A DNA stretch of 64,000 bases from Bacteroidales bacterium (lineage in GTDB: Bacteria > Bacteroidota > Bacteroidia > Bacteroidales > P3), in contig JAFWOP010000048.1 in assembly GCA_017545365.1 (NCBI GenBank), positions 25,783-89,782 of the forward strand, written 5' to 3'. The notes below the pieces were generated by a model. That model ran no database searches. It had not been told where the DNA came from and saw only the letters and a list, made by a program, of their open reading frames with translations. Below, one piece after another: positions 1-10,294 of this stretch. The translations under genes were made by a program, and so were the position numbers. Numbering within the stretch: the first letter of the stretch is position 1; each line of letters opens with the position of its first letter.

Positions 1-413
1 AGCTGGTCGTAGAAGAAGAGGTAGGCCTGTGAGAACTGGAAGTCGTTGGGCAGCCCATGCTGGCGTATGGCCTTGTTGCGCAGTACGTTCATGCCGGTAA
101 ACATCCAGCAGCGGCCGGAGGATTTCTGGTCGGTGACGGCCTTGCTCTCTACGCGGTTGGAGAAGTGGGAGTCGAAGGCGGTGGCGTTCTCGTAGTTGAG
201 TGCCAGCTTGGCGGGGCTGTTGGTGACGAGGATGTTGCGCAGGGCTTTGTCTGTGGCGTTGCTGCCGTAGCTCTTTTTTATCTGCTGCATCATTTCGGTG
301 GTGATGCCGCCGGTGGGTTGTGCGCTGATGGCCGTTTTGGAGGACTTGCGTTGCGCCTGGATGGGCAATGCCAAAGTCAGGGCGAGTGCTAATGCGATGT
401 ATTTTGCTTTCAT
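1..413 (-). CDS. Aminopeptidase C / bleomycin hydrolase family (peptidase C1B), 5' part only
   Basis: Partial gene: the ATG is at 413 (minus) and the reading frame stays open to the window edge. The first 20 or so residues form a signal peptide ending near IQAQ. The stretch VTDQKSSGRCWMFTGMNVLR around residues 90-110 matches the active-site Cys block of bleomycin hydrolases (Q..SGRCW), so the nucleophile is the Cys of GRCW. Family members are papain-like cysteine aminopeptidases; a signal peptide suggests this one acts in the periplasm, as in other Bacteroidales. It lies 17 bp after the TlpA-like lipoprotein gene on the same strand, so the two are probably cotranscribed. The His and Asn of the triad lie outside the window. 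Confidence 0.85.
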   Translation of the reverse strand, partial: MKAKYIALALALTLALPIQAQRKSSKTAISAQPTGGITTEMMQQIKKSYGSNATDKALRNILVTNSPAKLALNYENATAFDSHFSNRVESKAVTDQKSSGRCWMFTGMNVLRNKAIRQHGLPNDFQFSQAYLFFYDQ

Positions 414-430
414 ATTGTGTTGGGTTTAGA

Positions 431-1558
431 TTATTCCAGTCCGAGGGTTTTGATGACGGCGGCCTCGATGTCGTCGCCACGCAGGCCACGTTTTACGATG
501 ACTCCTTTTCGGTCGAGGAGCAGGATGGTGGGTATGCCGATGATGCCGTAGGCCTCGGTGGCGGCGCCCACGGTGTCAATCAGCTGGGGATAGGCTATTT
601 CGAGCTTTTGAACGGCGGCCTTGTGGTCGGCGACGTTGTCCCACACGTCTACACCTATGATGTTGAGACCCTTGTCGTGGTACTCGGCGTAGAGGCGGTT
701 GAGGTTGTCGTTGATTTCCTGGCGGCAGGGGCTGCACCATGAGGCCCAGAAGTCTACCAGCGTGATGTAGTGGGTGTCGACAAGTGAGCTCAGCTGTGTG
801 GGCTGGCCGGTTGCAAAGTCGATGCCGTCGATGTTGGCAAAGGGTTTGCCCTCGGAGGTGTTGGCGAGGTGGAAGAGCTGGGTGCGGGCCTTGCGGAGGG
901 GTTCGTAGTCGGCCACGATGGGTGCGGCATGGTTCATCAGGTAGTCGAGGCTGTCGAAGGTGATGCCGTCGTAGAAGACCACCTGGCTCAGTGCGTAGGC
1001 CCCCAGCACGTTGTTGGCGTTGCTGCTGTAGGCGTGGCGCGAGATGTCGAGCAGGTGTGCGGTCAGCAGGCTGTCGGCCATGTTGTAGGCAGTGCGGGCT
1101 TCCTGTTGTGCCTCTTCGTCTTCGGCTGTGTAGTACTGCTGTAGACATTCGTCCCTGCGGCCAGACAGTTCTACGGTGGTGGGGTTGGCGGTGTAGGTGC
1201 TGTAGAAGAGGTCGTTGAGGGGTGTGCCGGAGAGCGAGTCGCTCACCAGGTCGATGTAGATTTTGCCAGGTTCCAGCACCAGCGTGCTAGAGCATTGCAG
1301 GGCCGATTTGTTCGACTCGGCAAAGATGCGTCCCATCATCGGCTTTTCAACAGTGTGTCTGAAAAGGAATTTGCCTCCTTTCACAGTGGTGGAGTCGATG
1401 GTGTCGTTGTTGTCGAGGGTGCCTAGGTAGATGGTGCAGCCTTCGAACTCGCCAAGTGTTATTTCACCATTAATGGTGATACCGTTTTTGTCGTGGTTGC
1501 AAGAATTGAGAAGTCCTAGTAGGACGATGCTGATTATTAGTGAGATATGTTTGTACAT
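431..1558 (-). CDS. TlpA-like thioredoxin-fold lipoprotein with N-terminal DUF4369-type region
   Basis: 375 residues. A lipoprotein signal peptide ends in LLNSC (lipobox, Cys about residue 20). The middle resembles the DUF4369 region often placed before Bacteroidales thioredoxins. The C-terminal domain is TlpA/AhpC-TSA-like, with the redox motif W-C-S-P-C (Cys275 and Cys278) and a cis-Pro segment GIPTILL. The likely role is a membrane-anchored periplasmic thiol-disulfide oxidoreductase. The substrate is unknown. It is the first gene of a pair with the exported cysteine peptidase downstream, whose active-site Cys it could keep reduced (inference). A -7 box at 1587-1594 precedes it. Confidence 0.88.
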   Translation of the reverse strand: MYKHISLIISIVLLGLLNSCNHDKNGITINGEITLGEFEGCTIYLGTLDNNDTIDSTTVKGGKFLFRHTVEKPMMGRIFAESNKSALQCSSTLVLEPGKIYIDLVSDSLSGTPLNDLFYSTYTANPTTVELSGRRDECLQQYYTAEDEEAQQEARTAYNMADSLLTAHLLDISRHAYSSNANNVLGAYALSQVVFYDGITFDSLDYLMNHAAPIVADYEPLRKARTQLFHLANTSEGKPFANIDGIDFATGQPTQLSSLVDTHYITLVDFWASWCSPCRQEINDNLNRLYAEYHDKGLNIIGVDVWDNVADHKAAVQKLEIAYPQLIDTVGAATEAYGIIGIPTILLLDRKGVIVKRGLRGDDIEAAVIKTLGLE

Positions 1559-1586
1559 GATTTGTTGTGTTTTTTAGTACAATTTG

Positions 1587-1594
1587 CAAAGATA
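1587..1594 (-). promoter_or_regulatory. Bacteroidetes -7 box for the TlpA/peptidase pair
   Basis: On the minus strand this reads TATCTTTG, matching the Bacteroidetes TAnnTTTG -7 element, 28 bp upstream of the 1558 start codon. No convincing TTTG -33 element was found at the usual 19-21 bp distance. Confidence 0.6.
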
Positions 1595-1936
1595 CGCTTT
1601 TTTCCTCGTTTGGCGGATGTTTTGCCTCATTTTTTTTCATTCCTTTTTGTAATGTGCAATTAAACGGCTGGCTCTAGGGACGTTGAAATAGCGGTCTTTC
1701 TTAACAGGCTGTCCTTGTCGCATGTGCTGGGAGGGGAATGGCTCAATGGGGTGCCAAATTTGGCAATATCGGGCTGGGGGCATCGTCCTGTGGGTCTGAA
1801 AAGAGTTTGGCGAGGGATGATGACAGTGAAGAATGGTGAAATCGCAAGTGTAAGAGTTATAGTGTGTTATTGCTTTGCTGTCGGTTAAAAAAGGTTTTTG
1901 TGTTATGTGAATGCTGTGTATGTCAAAAAAAAAGAG

Positions 1937-1944
1937 TATCTTTG
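1937..1944 (+). promoter_or_regulatory. -7 promoter box of guaB
   Basis: TATCTTTG followed by CA, 33 bp upstream of the guaB ATG. It matches TAnnTTTG exactly; the -33 element is weak or absent. Confidence 0.7.
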
Positions 1945-1977
1945 CACAATTTTTTAGAGTAAAATAAATATATAATT

Positions 1978-3450
1978 ATGTTTACAGATACTTCCAAATT
2001 CATCGGCGAAGGCCTCACATACGACGATGTGCTGCTTGTTCCAGCCTATTCTGAAATCATTCCCAGCGAAGTGACGGTGGCAACCCGCTTTTCGCGCAAC
2101 ATCAACCTGAACATGCCGCTGGTGTCGGCAGCCATGGACACGGTGACCGAGGCTGCTATGGCCATCGGTATGGCGCAGGAGGGCGGTCTCGGCGTGCTGC
2201 ACAAGAATATGTCGATTGAGCGTCAGGCCAACGAGGTGCGTAAGGTAAAGCGTGCTGAGAACGGTATGATTGTTGACCCCGTGACCCTGACCAAGGACGC
2301 TTTGGTCAAGGATGCCTTGAAGCTGATGAACGAGTATGGCATCGGCGGCATTCCCATCGTGGACGAGAACAAGGTGCTTATTGGCATGGTCACCAACCGC
2401 GACCTGCGTTTCGAGCGTCAGATGGACCGCCCCCTTTCGGAGATAATGATTACCAAGCTTATCACCACCCATGTGGGCACCACCTTTGCCGAGGCCACCG
2501 ACATTCTGCAACAACATAAGATTGAGAAGCTCCCCGTCGTTGCCGACGACGGCAAGTTCTTGGGCCTCATTACCTACCGCGACATTATGAAGACCAAGGA
2601 GCGCCCCTTGGCATGCAAGGACAGCAACGGGCGTCTCTGTGTGGCCGCCGGTGTGGGTATCACCCCCGATATGATGAAGCGTGTGGATGCCCTGGTCAAG
2701 GCTGGTGCCGACGCCATCGTCATCGACACCGCCCACGGTCATAGCAGCAATGTGGTGAAAGCCCTCAAGACCGTTAAAAGCAAATATCCCGACATCGACG
2801 TGGTGGTGGGCAACATAGCCACTGGTGAGGCAGCGTTGATGCTGGCCGAAGCCGGTGCCGATGCCATTAAGGTGGGTATCGGACCGGGAAGCATCTGCTC
2901 CACCCGTATCGTCGCAGGAATCGGAGTGCCCCAGCTTACAGCAGTGTGCGAATGTGTGGGCGCTCTGAAACAGAAGGGCTACGATGTGCCTATCATCGCC
3001 GACGGCGGCATCCGTTACAGCGGCGACATTGTGAAAGCCCTGGCAGCAGGTGCCAGTTCGGTCATGGTCGGTTCGTTGGTGGCCGGCACCGAAGAGGCCC
3101 CTGGCGAGACCATCATCTTCGAAGGCCGTAAGTTCAAGTCGTATCGCGGCATGGGATCGTTGGAGGCCATGCAGTGCGGCTCCAAGGACCGCTACTTCCA
3201 AGAAAAGGAGACCGATGCCAAGAAGCTTGTGCCCGAAGGCGTGGTGGGTCGTGTGCCTTACAAAGGCACCTTGGGCGAAGTGCTCTATCAGATGGTGGGC
3301 GGACTGAAAGCCGGTATGGGCTACACCGGTTCGCGCGACATCAAAGCCCTCCAGCAGGCCAAGTTTATCCGCATCACCGCTGCCGGCCGCACCGAGAGCC
3401 ATCCCCACGACATTGCCATCACTCGTGAGGCTCCCAACTATTCAAGATAG
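1978..3450 (+). CDS. guaB: Inosine-5'-monophosphate dehydrogenase
   Basis: 490 residues, the normal IMPDH length. It oxidises IMP to XMP with NAD+, the committed step to GMP, in the cytoplasm. The TIM-barrel core is interrupted by two CBS domains at about residues 95-205. The catalytic loop GSICSTR carries Cys307, and the downstream GGIRYSGD and GSLVAGTEE segments are the phosphate-binding loops. The ATG follows a -7 box and a short AT-rich leader. The next gene starts 62 bp downstream on the same strand but has an unrelated function. Confidence 0.98.
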   Translation: MFTDTSKFIGEGLTYDDVLLVPAYSEIIPSEVTVATRFSRNINLNMPLVSAAMDTVTEAAMAIGMAQEGGLGVLHKNMSIERQANEVRKVKRAENGMIVDPVTLTKDALVKDALKLMNEYGIGGIPIVDENKVLIGMVTNRDLRFERQMDRPLSEIMITKLITTHVGTTFAEATDILQQHKIEKLPVVADDGKFLGLITYRDIMKTKERPLACKDSNGRLCVAAGVGITPDMMKRVDALVKAGADAIVIDTAHGHSSNVVKALKTVKSKYPDIDVVVGNIATGEAALMLAEAGADAIKVGIGPGSICSTRIVAGIGVPQLTAVCECVGALKQKGYDVPIIADGGIRYSGDIVKALAAGASSVMVGSLVAGTEEAPGETIIFEGRKFKSYRGMGSLEAMQCGSKDRYFQEKETDAKKLVPEGVVGRVPYKGTLGEVLYQMVGGLKAGMGYTGSRDIKALQQAKFIRITAAGRTESHPHDIAITREAPNYSR

Positions 3451-3512
3451 GTTGAAAACGCACGAAGTTATCCAGTATAAAATAATTGTAGCTAAACGTA
3501 GCAATATAAAAC

Positions 3513-5603
3513 ATGAGAAAAGTATTCTTAACATTGTTTTTCGCCGCCTCGGTATTGGCCTCTGTCGCCCAGAATGCCAACGACCCCGTGATTTTTGAGA
3601 TTGGCGGCAAGAATTTTTACAAATCGCAGTTCATGAAGGAGTTTCTGAAATCGATGGGCCGAGACCCACAGGCAGCTCCTACGGCCTGCACCTACGAGAA
3701 ACGCAAAGCTTTGGAGGATTATGTGCAGCTTTATGTCAACTTCCAAACCAAACTGGCCGATGCCTATGCCCTCGGATATGACACTTCTCAACTACTGAAC
3801 AACGAGCTGGCCGGCTACCGCAGAGAGTTGGCAGCCCCCTATCTGATTGACTCTACCACGCTGAGCAACCTTTTGCACGAGGCTTACGAGCGGAACCAGT
3901 ATGTGCTGCATGCCGCCCATATCCTCGTACCCTGCCAGGAGAACGCCGTGCCGGCCGACTCCCTCAAGGCCTACAATCACGCCATGGAGCTCTACCAGCA
4001 GGCACTCAACGCACCGAACTTCTACACCGTCGCCCAGCAGGAAATGCGTGCCCAGCGGCTTGACAACCGTGACCCCTTGGTGCGCGAGAAGGCCAACGAA
4101 ATCAACCCGACAGAGGGCGACCTGGGATGTTTTACGGTGTTTGATATGATTTACGCTTTCGAGTCCGCCGCCTACAACATGACCCCCGGCCAGGTTTCCA
4201 AGCCTGTCCGTTCCCGTTACGGCTACCATATCATCAAGCTGTTCGACCGTTATAAGTTTTACGGCAAGTCGCAGGTGGCCCACATCTGGATTTCGAACAA
4301 CACCAACAAGGCCGAGGGCAAAATAAAGGACGCATACTCCAAACTGCAGAGCGGCATCGATTTCGGTGTGGTGGCCAAGAATTACAGCGACGACCGCTCC
4401 ACTGCTGACAACGGCGGTATTATGCCCGAATTGGCCCCCAACCAGCTCCCCGCCGATTATGTCGCGCAGCTGGCCAACGGGTTGGAAGTGGGTGAGTATA
4501 CCAAGCCTTTCCACACCCAATACGGCTGGCACATCATCAAGCTCTTACGCAAAGAGACCCTTCCCGACTTCGAAAGCATGGTGCCTTACTACAAGTCGCG
4601 CATGACCCGCGGCGAACGCAGCACCAAACCCCAGAAGATATTCATCCAGCAGTGCAAGGACCGCTACAACTTTGTGGACTATACCCAGGTGGTGACCTCC
4701 AAGAAGAAGGCCAAAAAGGTGACCTACGCTGCCGATTACAAACAGGTGCGTGCCTTTGTCTCCGATTCCATCTTCTCGGCCATCTTCCACTACGACTCCA
4801 ATCAGATTACCGACATGCGCCCGCTCTTCAAGATTGGCGACAAGGAGTATAACAATCGCCAGTTCGCTTGGTATATCCACAAGCACAAGAAGGTTCACCA
4901 ACTCTGCAATATCGACTCGCTGGTGGCTGAAATGTATGACGGTTTTATCAGTTCCAAAGTGCTGGAGTATGCCAACAATCGCCTTGAGCTGGACAACGAG
5001 GATTTCCGAAACCTTATTGAAGACTACCGCCACGGCCTGATGATTTTCAGATACAACGACCGTATTGTGTGGTCCAAAGCACTACAGGACACCGTGGGCT
5101 TCGAACGTTTCTATCAGGAGGCGAGCACCAAACACAACATCAACGACACCAACGATGCTGTCTATTTCTGGAACGAACGTGCACGCACCCATATCTACAC
5201 CGTGCCCGACAGCACCGTCCTCAATAGAGCTAAGGCCATGAAGGTCCTCAAGAAGGCCATGAAGAAAGGGTGGGAGAGCGCACAGCTGATAGCAGCCCTC
5301 AACGATAAGTCGAAGAAGAACAACTTTGTCTCCGACGAGCTCCAGCTTCTCGAGGAGGGTAATCAGTCGCTGCTCTCTTCCAACGAATGGCGCGAGGGCA
5401 TGTATATCCATGATGCCGATTCGGGTTATCAGATTATTGTGGTCGAGAAGATGCTGGCTCCATGCCTCAAATCGCGCGACGAAGCCCGCGGCTATTACCT
5501 CAACGATTACCAGAACTATCTGGAAGAGCAGAACAATCTGGCCCTTCGTAAGAAATACAATGTGATTATCCATCAGGATGTCATTGACGATATTGTTTAC
5601 TGA
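3513..5603 (+). CDS. Large periplasmic peptidylprolyl isomerase with two parvulin domains
   Basis: 696 residues. An N-terminal signal peptide ends near SVAQ. Two parvulin (PpiC/SurA-type) repeats are visible at about residues 130-250 and 252-350, each ending in a G-Y/W-H-I-I-K-L motif. The C-terminal half of about 340 residues has no domain I recognise. Likely role: periplasmic folding and chaperoning of outer-membrane or secreted proteins. It sits 5 bp before a second SurA-like gene, so the two are translationally linked. The tandem arrangement is common in Bacteroidales. Confidence 0.88.
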   Translation: MRKVFLTLFFAASVLASVAQNANDPVIFEIGGKNFYKSQFMKEFLKSMGRDPQAAPTACTYEKRKALEDYVQLYVNFQTKLADAYALGYDTSQLLNNELAGYRRELAAPYLIDSTTLSNLLHEAYERNQYVLHAAHILVPCQENAVPADSLKAYNHAMELYQQALNAPNFYTVAQQEMRAQRLDNRDPLVREKANEINPTEGDLGCFTVFDMIYAFESAAYNMTPGQVSKPVRSRYGYHIIKLFDRYKFYGKSQVAHIWISNNTNKAEGKIKDAYSKLQSGIDFGVVAKNYSDDRSTADNGGIMPELAPNQLPADYVAQLANGLEVGEYTKPFHTQYGWHIIKLLRKETLPDFESMVPYYKSRMTRGERSTKPQKIFIQQCKDRYNFVDYTQVVTSKKKAKKVTYAADYKQVRAFVSDSIFSAIFHYDSNQITDMRPLFKIGDKEYNNRQFAWYIHKHKKVHQLCNIDSLVAEMYDGFISSKVLEYANNRLELDNEDFRNLIEDYRHGLMIFRYNDRIVWSKALQDTVGFERFYQEASTKHNINDTNDAVYFWNERARTHIYTVPDSTVLNRAKAMKVLKKAMKKGWESAQLIAALNDKSKKNNFVSDELQLLEEGNQSLLSSNEWREGMYIHDADSGYQIIVVEKMLAPCLKSRDEARGYYLNDYQNYLEEQNNLALRKKYNVIIHQDVIDDIVY

Positions 5604-5608
5604 GCCTT

Positions 5609-6955
5609 ATGAAGAAGAAGTCATTCATAATCATAGCAGCCCTCCTTTGTGGCTGCCTCTTACAGGCTCAGAATCGTCAGTTGGCTGATGGTATCGTGGC
5701 CGTGGTGGGGCAGACCATCATCAAGAACTCCGATATCGAGCAGGCTTATGCTCAAATACGTCTGCGCCAAGGTATTGATAATGCCCAGCTGGAGCGCTGC
5801 AATCTTTTGGAAAGCATGCTCATAAGCAAGCTCTTGGTCCATAAGGGTATGATTGACAGTGTTGAGGTGACCGACGATCAGGTGGAGGAACAGGTGGAAC
5901 GCTACCTCAAGATGGCTGTCCAACAGGCCGGAGGCAAAGATAAGTTGCGCGATGTCTTCTTCGCCAGCTACGACGAGCTCCACGACCAATACTTCGACCT
6001 TCTCCACGACCGAATCCTCAGCCAGAAGGTGGAATATCAGCTGACCGAGAATCTGAAAGTCACCCCCGCCGAAGTGTTGGAGTATTTCTCCACCTTCAAT
6101 GTCGACAGCCTGCCGGAGATACCTACACAGTATGAGGTTTCCGAAATCGTCATCCAGCCCACTATCAGCGAAGAGGAACGCGACCGCGTGCGCGGCGAGC
6201 TGGCCGAGTTGCGCGAGCGTATCTTGAAGGGCGAGAAATTCTCCATGCTTGCAAAGCTCTATTCCCAAGACCCAGGTTCCGCCGCCAAGGGTGGCGAGTT
6301 GGGCTTCTTTGGACGTGGGCAGATGGTGAGCGAGTTCGAGACTGCCGCCTTTGCCCTCAAACCTGGCGAGGTGTCCCCCATTATTGAGACCCAATACGGC
6401 TTCCATATCATCCAGCTGATTGAGCGTCGTGGCAACACCGTCAATGCCCGCCACATCCTCATGCAGCCCCGCACCTCGTCCGACGACCTGCTCAAGGCGC
6501 GCATCATGCTTGACAGCCTGGGGCAGGAAATCCGCCAGGGTAAGATTTCCTTTGAGGATGCCGCCAAGAAATACTCCGACGGCGTGAGCAAAAGCCAAGG
6601 TGGTGCCGTGATTAACCAGATGACCGGTAACAGCCGTTTCGACAAAGAAACCTTTGGCCAGTTTTATCCCGGTATTGGAATCGTAGCCATGGAGGAAGGC
6701 GAAGTGTCCAACGCCACCCCTATCACTACCGAGGACAACAAGAGTGCCTATTGCATTGTCAAGGTGACCAAAAAGATCCCCGCCCACAAGGCCAATCTCA
6801 CCGACGACTACGACCGCATCAGCAATGCCGCCCTCGAGGCCTCCAAAGCCAAGAAAATCATTGAGTGGAGCAACCGCATGGTCAAGACCACCTACATCCG
6901 TATATCCGACGATTATAAAGACTGCCCCAACTTCAAGGTCAACTGGCCTCGGTAG
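5609..6955 (+). CDS. SurA-like periplasmic chaperone / peptidylprolyl isomerase
   Basis: 448 residues, close to the length of E. coli SurA. A signal peptide (MKKKSFIIIAALLCGCLLQA) is followed by a SurA N-terminal chaperone region starting ADGIVAVVGQTIIKNSDIE. Parvulin domain 1 lies at about residues 170-275 (motif GELGFFGRGQMVSEFE, ending YGFHIIQL). Parvulin domain 2 lies at about 278-385. It would assist outer-membrane protein assembly, which matters in a T9SS organism rich in beta-barrels. It starts 5 bp after the preceding isomerase gene. Confidence 0.92.
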   Translation: MKKKSFIIIAALLCGCLLQAQNRQLADGIVAVVGQTIIKNSDIEQAYAQIRLRQGIDNAQLERCNLLESMLISKLLVHKGMIDSVEVTDDQVEEQVERYLKMAVQQAGGKDKLRDVFFASYDELHDQYFDLLHDRILSQKVEYQLTENLKVTPAEVLEYFSTFNVDSLPEIPTQYEVSEIVIQPTISEEERDRVRGELAELRERILKGEKFSMLAKLYSQDPGSAAKGGELGFFGRGQMVSEFETAAFALKPGEVSPIIETQYGFHIIQLIERRGNTVNARHILMQPRTSSDDLLKARIMLDSLGQEIRQGKISFEDAAKKYSDGVSKSQGGAVINQMTGNSRFDKETFGQFYPGIGIVAMEEGEVSNATPITTEDNKSAYCIVKVTKKIPAHKANLTDDYDRISNAALEASKAKKIIEWSNRMVKTTYIRISDDYKDCPNFKVNWPR

Positions 6956-7009
6956 CAGTGCAACATATTATTACTTCTCGCAACACACATTATCCAACTC
7001 TTAACTTCG

Positions 7010-7972
7010 ATGACAGACAGCGAACGTTTAAACACATTTGTTAAGCAATACCACCTGCTCAAGGAAGAAATAGGCAAGGTCATTGTCGGACAGGACAAGG
7101 CGGTGCAAAGCCTCCTGCTTTCCATCTTCACCGGCGGGCATTGTCTGCTCGTAGGTGTGCCTGGCTTGGCAAAGACTTTGATGGTCAATACCCTTTCCCG
7201 CGCCTTAGGCCTATCCTTCAGCCGCATCCAGTTCACCCCCGACCTCATGCCCTCCGACATCACGGGCTCTGAGATATTAGACGAGAACCGCCGGTTCCAG
7301 TTTATCAAAGGCCCCGTATTCGCCAATATCGTGCTGGCCGATGAAATCAACCGCACCCCCCCCAAGACTCAGGCAGCCCTGCTCGAAGCCATGCAGGAGA
7401 AGTCGGTCACCGTCTCCGGCAAGAGTTACCGTCTCCAGGCTCCATTCTTCGTCCTGGCCACTCAGAACCCCATCGAGCAGGAAGGCACCTATCCCTTGCC
7501 CGAAGCCCAGCTCGACCGCTTTATGCTCAACATACGCATCGACTACCCCTCTTTCCAAGAGGAGGTGGACATCGTGAAAGACACCACCGTCGACGCCACC
7601 CAGGAGGTAGCCGTCGTCATGACCGCCGAGGACATTCTCTCTTTCCAAGAGGTCATCCGCCGCATCCCAGTGCCCGACAATGTATGCGAGTATGCGGTGC
7701 GTCTTGCCGCCTCCACACGCCCCCATGCCGAGGGCGCTTCCGAGTTGGCTTCAAAATACCTCTCCTGGGGTGCTGGCCCGCGTGCTTCCCAGTATCTGGT
7801 CATGGGTGCCAAAACCCATGCCGCCATGCAAGGGAAATATTCCCCCGACATTGAGGATGTCAACGCTGTCGCCGAGGAGGTGCTGCGCCATCGTATCGTG
7901 CGCAACTACTACGCCGAAGCCGAAGGCATTTCCACCGAACAGATTATCCATCGGCTGATTTCTAATTCATAA
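7010..7972 (+). CDS. MoxR-family AAA+ ATPase
   Basis: 320 residues, cytoplasmic. Walker A is GVPGLAKT (residues 49-56). Walker B is IVLADEIN with Asp111 and Glu112. Sensor 1 is LATQNP and an arginine-finger region follows. MoxR ATPases act as chaperones that help mature metal- or von Willebrand-containing proteins. In Bacteroidales moxR is normally followed by a DUF58 gene and BatA/B-type genes. Here the next gene encodes an unrelated exported protein 29 bp downstream, so the usual partner is missing from this locus. Confidence 0.95.
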   Translation: MTDSERLNTFVKQYHLLKEEIGKVIVGQDKAVQSLLLSIFTGGHCLLVGVPGLAKTLMVNTLSRALGLSFSRIQFTPDLMPSDITGSEILDENRRFQFIKGPVFANIVLADEINRTPPKTQAALLEAMQEKSVTVSGKSYRLQAPFFVLATQNPIEQEGTYPLPEAQLDRFMLNIRIDYPSFQEEVDIVKDTTVDATQEVAVVMTAEDILSFQEVIRRIPVPDNVCEYAVRLAASTRPHAEGASELASKYLSWGAGPRASQYLVMGAKTHAAMQGKYSPDIEDVNAVAEEVLRHRIVRNYYAEAEGISTEQIIHRLISNS

Positions 7973-8001
7973 TCGATTATTCATTAAAGCAGTATTGTGT
8001 T

Positions 8002-9270
8002 ATGAAGCGACTTTTGTTCACCTTTCTGTTGCTCTCCGCCTTCACGGCTTCCGCTCAACAGTCGGGTTTGTATATCCCTTCCGAAAAACCGCTGAAACCC
8101 AAGGAATTGCTCAAGGCTTGGATTAACCCCGAAGTCTTTTGTCTTCTGCTTCATTTCGATGAGGGTGACAGTTCCTATCGCGAGAGGGACCTCGACCTCC
8201 TCGACTCAGCCTACAGTATTGCTTTCAGCCGCGAGAACCCCCGCCTCTACACCATGTCTATCGAAGCCTTTGGCGATGCTTGGAATACAGGATTGATGAA
8301 TGCACGTGTCGAGTCGGTCTATCGCTATTTCACCATGCGTGGGCATGAGGTGATGCCTGTCCGCTTTGCCTACAACCCCATCCATTGCAGCTGCCATGGC
8401 GACACCGTCGAGCTCATCCGCTACGAGGTGCCTACCGATAAGCAGATTTATGACTGCGACGAACTCCCCCCCAGCCGCATGGTCTTCAACCAGAACATAC
8501 AGCTCCAAGGCACTGTCCTCGTCACCTTCCGCCACGACCCCATGGAATGCCTGGGCGGCAATAGCGGGTGCTTCCTTCCTGCACAGGACAGCAACATCCG
8601 TGCCTACTACACCCAGCTGATTCTCAAGAAAGGCTCGGTCTATGCCGTTTACAACACTAAGGACGAGTGCCCGCCACCAGTCCAGCTGACCATTGACGAG
8701 CATCTCGACTACAAACAGATTGTCGACCGCTTTTTCCTGGTGCCTCACCGCCGTCAGATTATTCTTCCTGTGGGCTATGTGGTGCTTCATTCCTCCTTCA
8801 ACCGCAAACCCGACGAATGTCGCTATCTTGCCGACTCCATCTTCATCCGCTTTCCTGTCACCGACGAACAGGTCGAAGGGGGCTTGCGCATCTTCGCTAA
8901 GAAATACACCTCCAAGGGCACCGAGTTCAAGTCGTTGCCCACCAAGAAAATCAAAGGCGGCCCGGTCCTTATGATTCAGGGTGCCATCAATGCCACTCAG
9001 TTCGACACCATCTTCCTCGCCAAGCGCATCGAAGCCGACGAGGTCAACAAATACCTCTATCGTGCCGACTCCCCCACCGAGCAGGGAGCTGTCACCATTA
9101 TGGTCAAGGGCGAAGAGCAGTACTTCAAACCCTTCCGTGTCGACAGTAAGGGCGAATACGAGTTTAAGAAACCTTTCCGAGCCCTCTTGCGAATCATCGA
9201 GGCCGAAGAGGAGGATTTGGAATCCTCCGGCATCCGCTTCCGCAACGACGGCGACGAAGAAATAGAATAA
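8002..9270 (+). CDS. Exported protein of unknown function
   Basis: 422 residues. The first 19 residues form a clear signal peptide ending TASAQQ. I do not recognise a family. Visible features: a cysteine-rich middle ([25 protein letters not shown]) that may form disulfides, and an acidic C-terminus ([17 protein letters not shown]). No lipobox and no T9SS sorting domain. It begins 29 bp after moxR and ends 2 bp before panB, so it belongs to that transcription unit by position only. Confidence 0.75.
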   Translation: MKRLLFTFLLLSAFTASAQQSGLYIPSEKPLKPKELLKAWINPEVFCLLLHFDEGDSSYRERDLDLLDSAYSIAFSRENPRLYTMSIEAFGDAWNTGLMNARVESVYRYFTMRGHEVMPVRFAYNPIHCSCHGDTVELIRYEVPTDKQIYDCDELPPSRMVFNQNIQLQGTVLVTFRHDPMECLGGNSGCFLPAQDSNIRAYYTQLILKKGSVYAVYNTKDECPPPVQLTIDEHLDYKQIVDRFFLVPHRRQIILPVGYVVLHSSFNRKPDECRYLADSIFIRFPVTDEQVEGGLRIFAKKYTSKGTEFKSLPTKKIKGGPVLMIQGAINATQFDTIFLAKRIEADEVNKYLYRADSPTEQGAVTIMVKGEEQYFKPFRVDSKGEYEFKKPFRALLRIIEAEEEDLESSGIRFRNDGDEEIE

Positions 9271-9272
9271 TA

Positions 9273-10091
9273 ATGGCTTATCTGCAATCTGACGTAACGA
9301 AAGTTACCACTCATGTGCTTCAACGCATGAAACAAAACGGCGAGAAAATCGCCATGCTTACCGCATACGACTATTCCATGGCCAAGCTCCTCGATGCCAC
9401 CAAAATCGACGTAGTCCTGGTTGGCGACTCTGCCGCCAATGTCATGGAAGGCTATGAGACTACCCTGCCCATCACCCTCGACGAGATGATAGTCTACGCC
9501 TCCTCGGTCAAACGCGCCATCAAGCGTGCCTTGGTGGTGGTCGATATGCCCTTCGGTACCTACCAGGGCAACTCCAAACAGGCCCTTGCCTCCGCCATCC
9601 GTATCATGAAGGAGACTGGTGCCGATGCCGTCAAGCTCGAAGGTGGCGAGGAGGTTCTCGAATCCATTTGCCGCATACTCACCGCTGGCATCCCCGTGAT
9701 GGGTCATCTGGGTCTCACTCCTCAGAGCATCAACAAGTTCGGTACATACGTAGTGCGTGCCACCCAGAAGGAGGAGGCCGACCGCCTCATCCACGACGCA
9801 CATGTCCTCGAACAGGCCGGTTGCTTTGCCCTGGTGTTGGAAAAAATCCCTGCCCAGTTGGCCAAACAGGTCACCCAGGAGATTAAGATTCCCACCATCG
9901 GCATCGGAGCTGGTAGCGGCACTGACGGCCAAGTCCTAGTCTTGCAGGACATGCTCGGCATCACCCAGCAGTTCAAACCTCGCTATCTCCGCACCTACGG
10001 CACCTTCGGTGAAGATATCAGCAACGCCATCCGCCAGTATATCAGTGATGTGAAAGCTGTCGACTTCCCCAACGAGAAGGAGCAGTACTAA
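9273..10091 (+). CDS. panB: 3-methyl-2-oxobutanoate hydroxymethyltransferase
   Basis: 272 residues, typical PanB length. It transfers a hydroxymethyl group from 5,10-methylene-THF to alpha-ketoisovalerate, giving ketopantoate, the first committed step of pantothenate/CoA synthesis. Diagnostic segments: [29 protein letters not shown] (metal-binding Asp), [11 protein letters not shown] and [18 protein letters not shown]. It starts 2 bp after the preceding stop and is the last gene of the plus-strand run, followed by a short terminator-like hairpin. Confidence 0.97.
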   Translation: MAYLQSDVTKVTTHVLQRMKQNGEKIAMLTAYDYSMAKLLDATKIDVVLVGDSAANVMEGYETTLPITLDEMIVYASSVKRAIKRALVVVDMPFGTYQGNSKQALASAIRIMKETGADAVKLEGGEEVLESICRILTAGIPVMGHLGLTPQSINKFGTYVVRATQKEEADRLIHDAHVLEQAGCFALVLEKIPAQLAKQVTQEIKIPTIGIGAGSGTDGQVLVLQDMLGITQQFKPRYLRTYGTFGEDISNAIRQYISDVKAVDFPNEKEQY

Positions 10092-10098
10092 ACACAAA

Positions 10099-10120
10099 TC
10101 GGTCATTAGACCGACTTTTC
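10099..10120 (+). terminator. Probable terminator after panB
   Basis: A 6-bp stem TCGGTC/GACCGA with loop ATTA, followed by CTTTTC, begins 8 bp after the panB stop. The stem is short, so confidence is moderate. Confidence 0.5.
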
Positions 10121-10294
10121 AATGATAACAGGGAACTTCTGATGGGTTCTATTATTTCATAATTTGGGAGTAAGAGTGGAAGTAAAAGCGGAAGTTAAAA
10201 TGGACAATACTGATGACGACCAAGCATTTGTCCTATTTAGCTCCTTATTTATCTTCCTTTGTTAACTCCATATTATTTAATTTATTGAAGTCTT

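Larger units (their letters stand above)
1559..1977. other. Divergent intergenic region between the TlpA gene and guaB
   Basis: 419 bp without a gene. It holds the minus-strand -7 box at 1587-1594, the guaB -7 box at 1937-1944, and a perfect 14-bp palindrome TGCCAAATTTGGCA at 1752-1765 that could be an operator. The guaB leader is only about 25 nt, so it has no room for a riboswitch. Confidence 0.6.

Noticed and set aside
1954..3408. 484-codon minus-strand open frame opposite guaB
   Set aside because: Shadow of guaB: His/Gly-rich translation with no family match, while the plus strand is a complete IMPDH.
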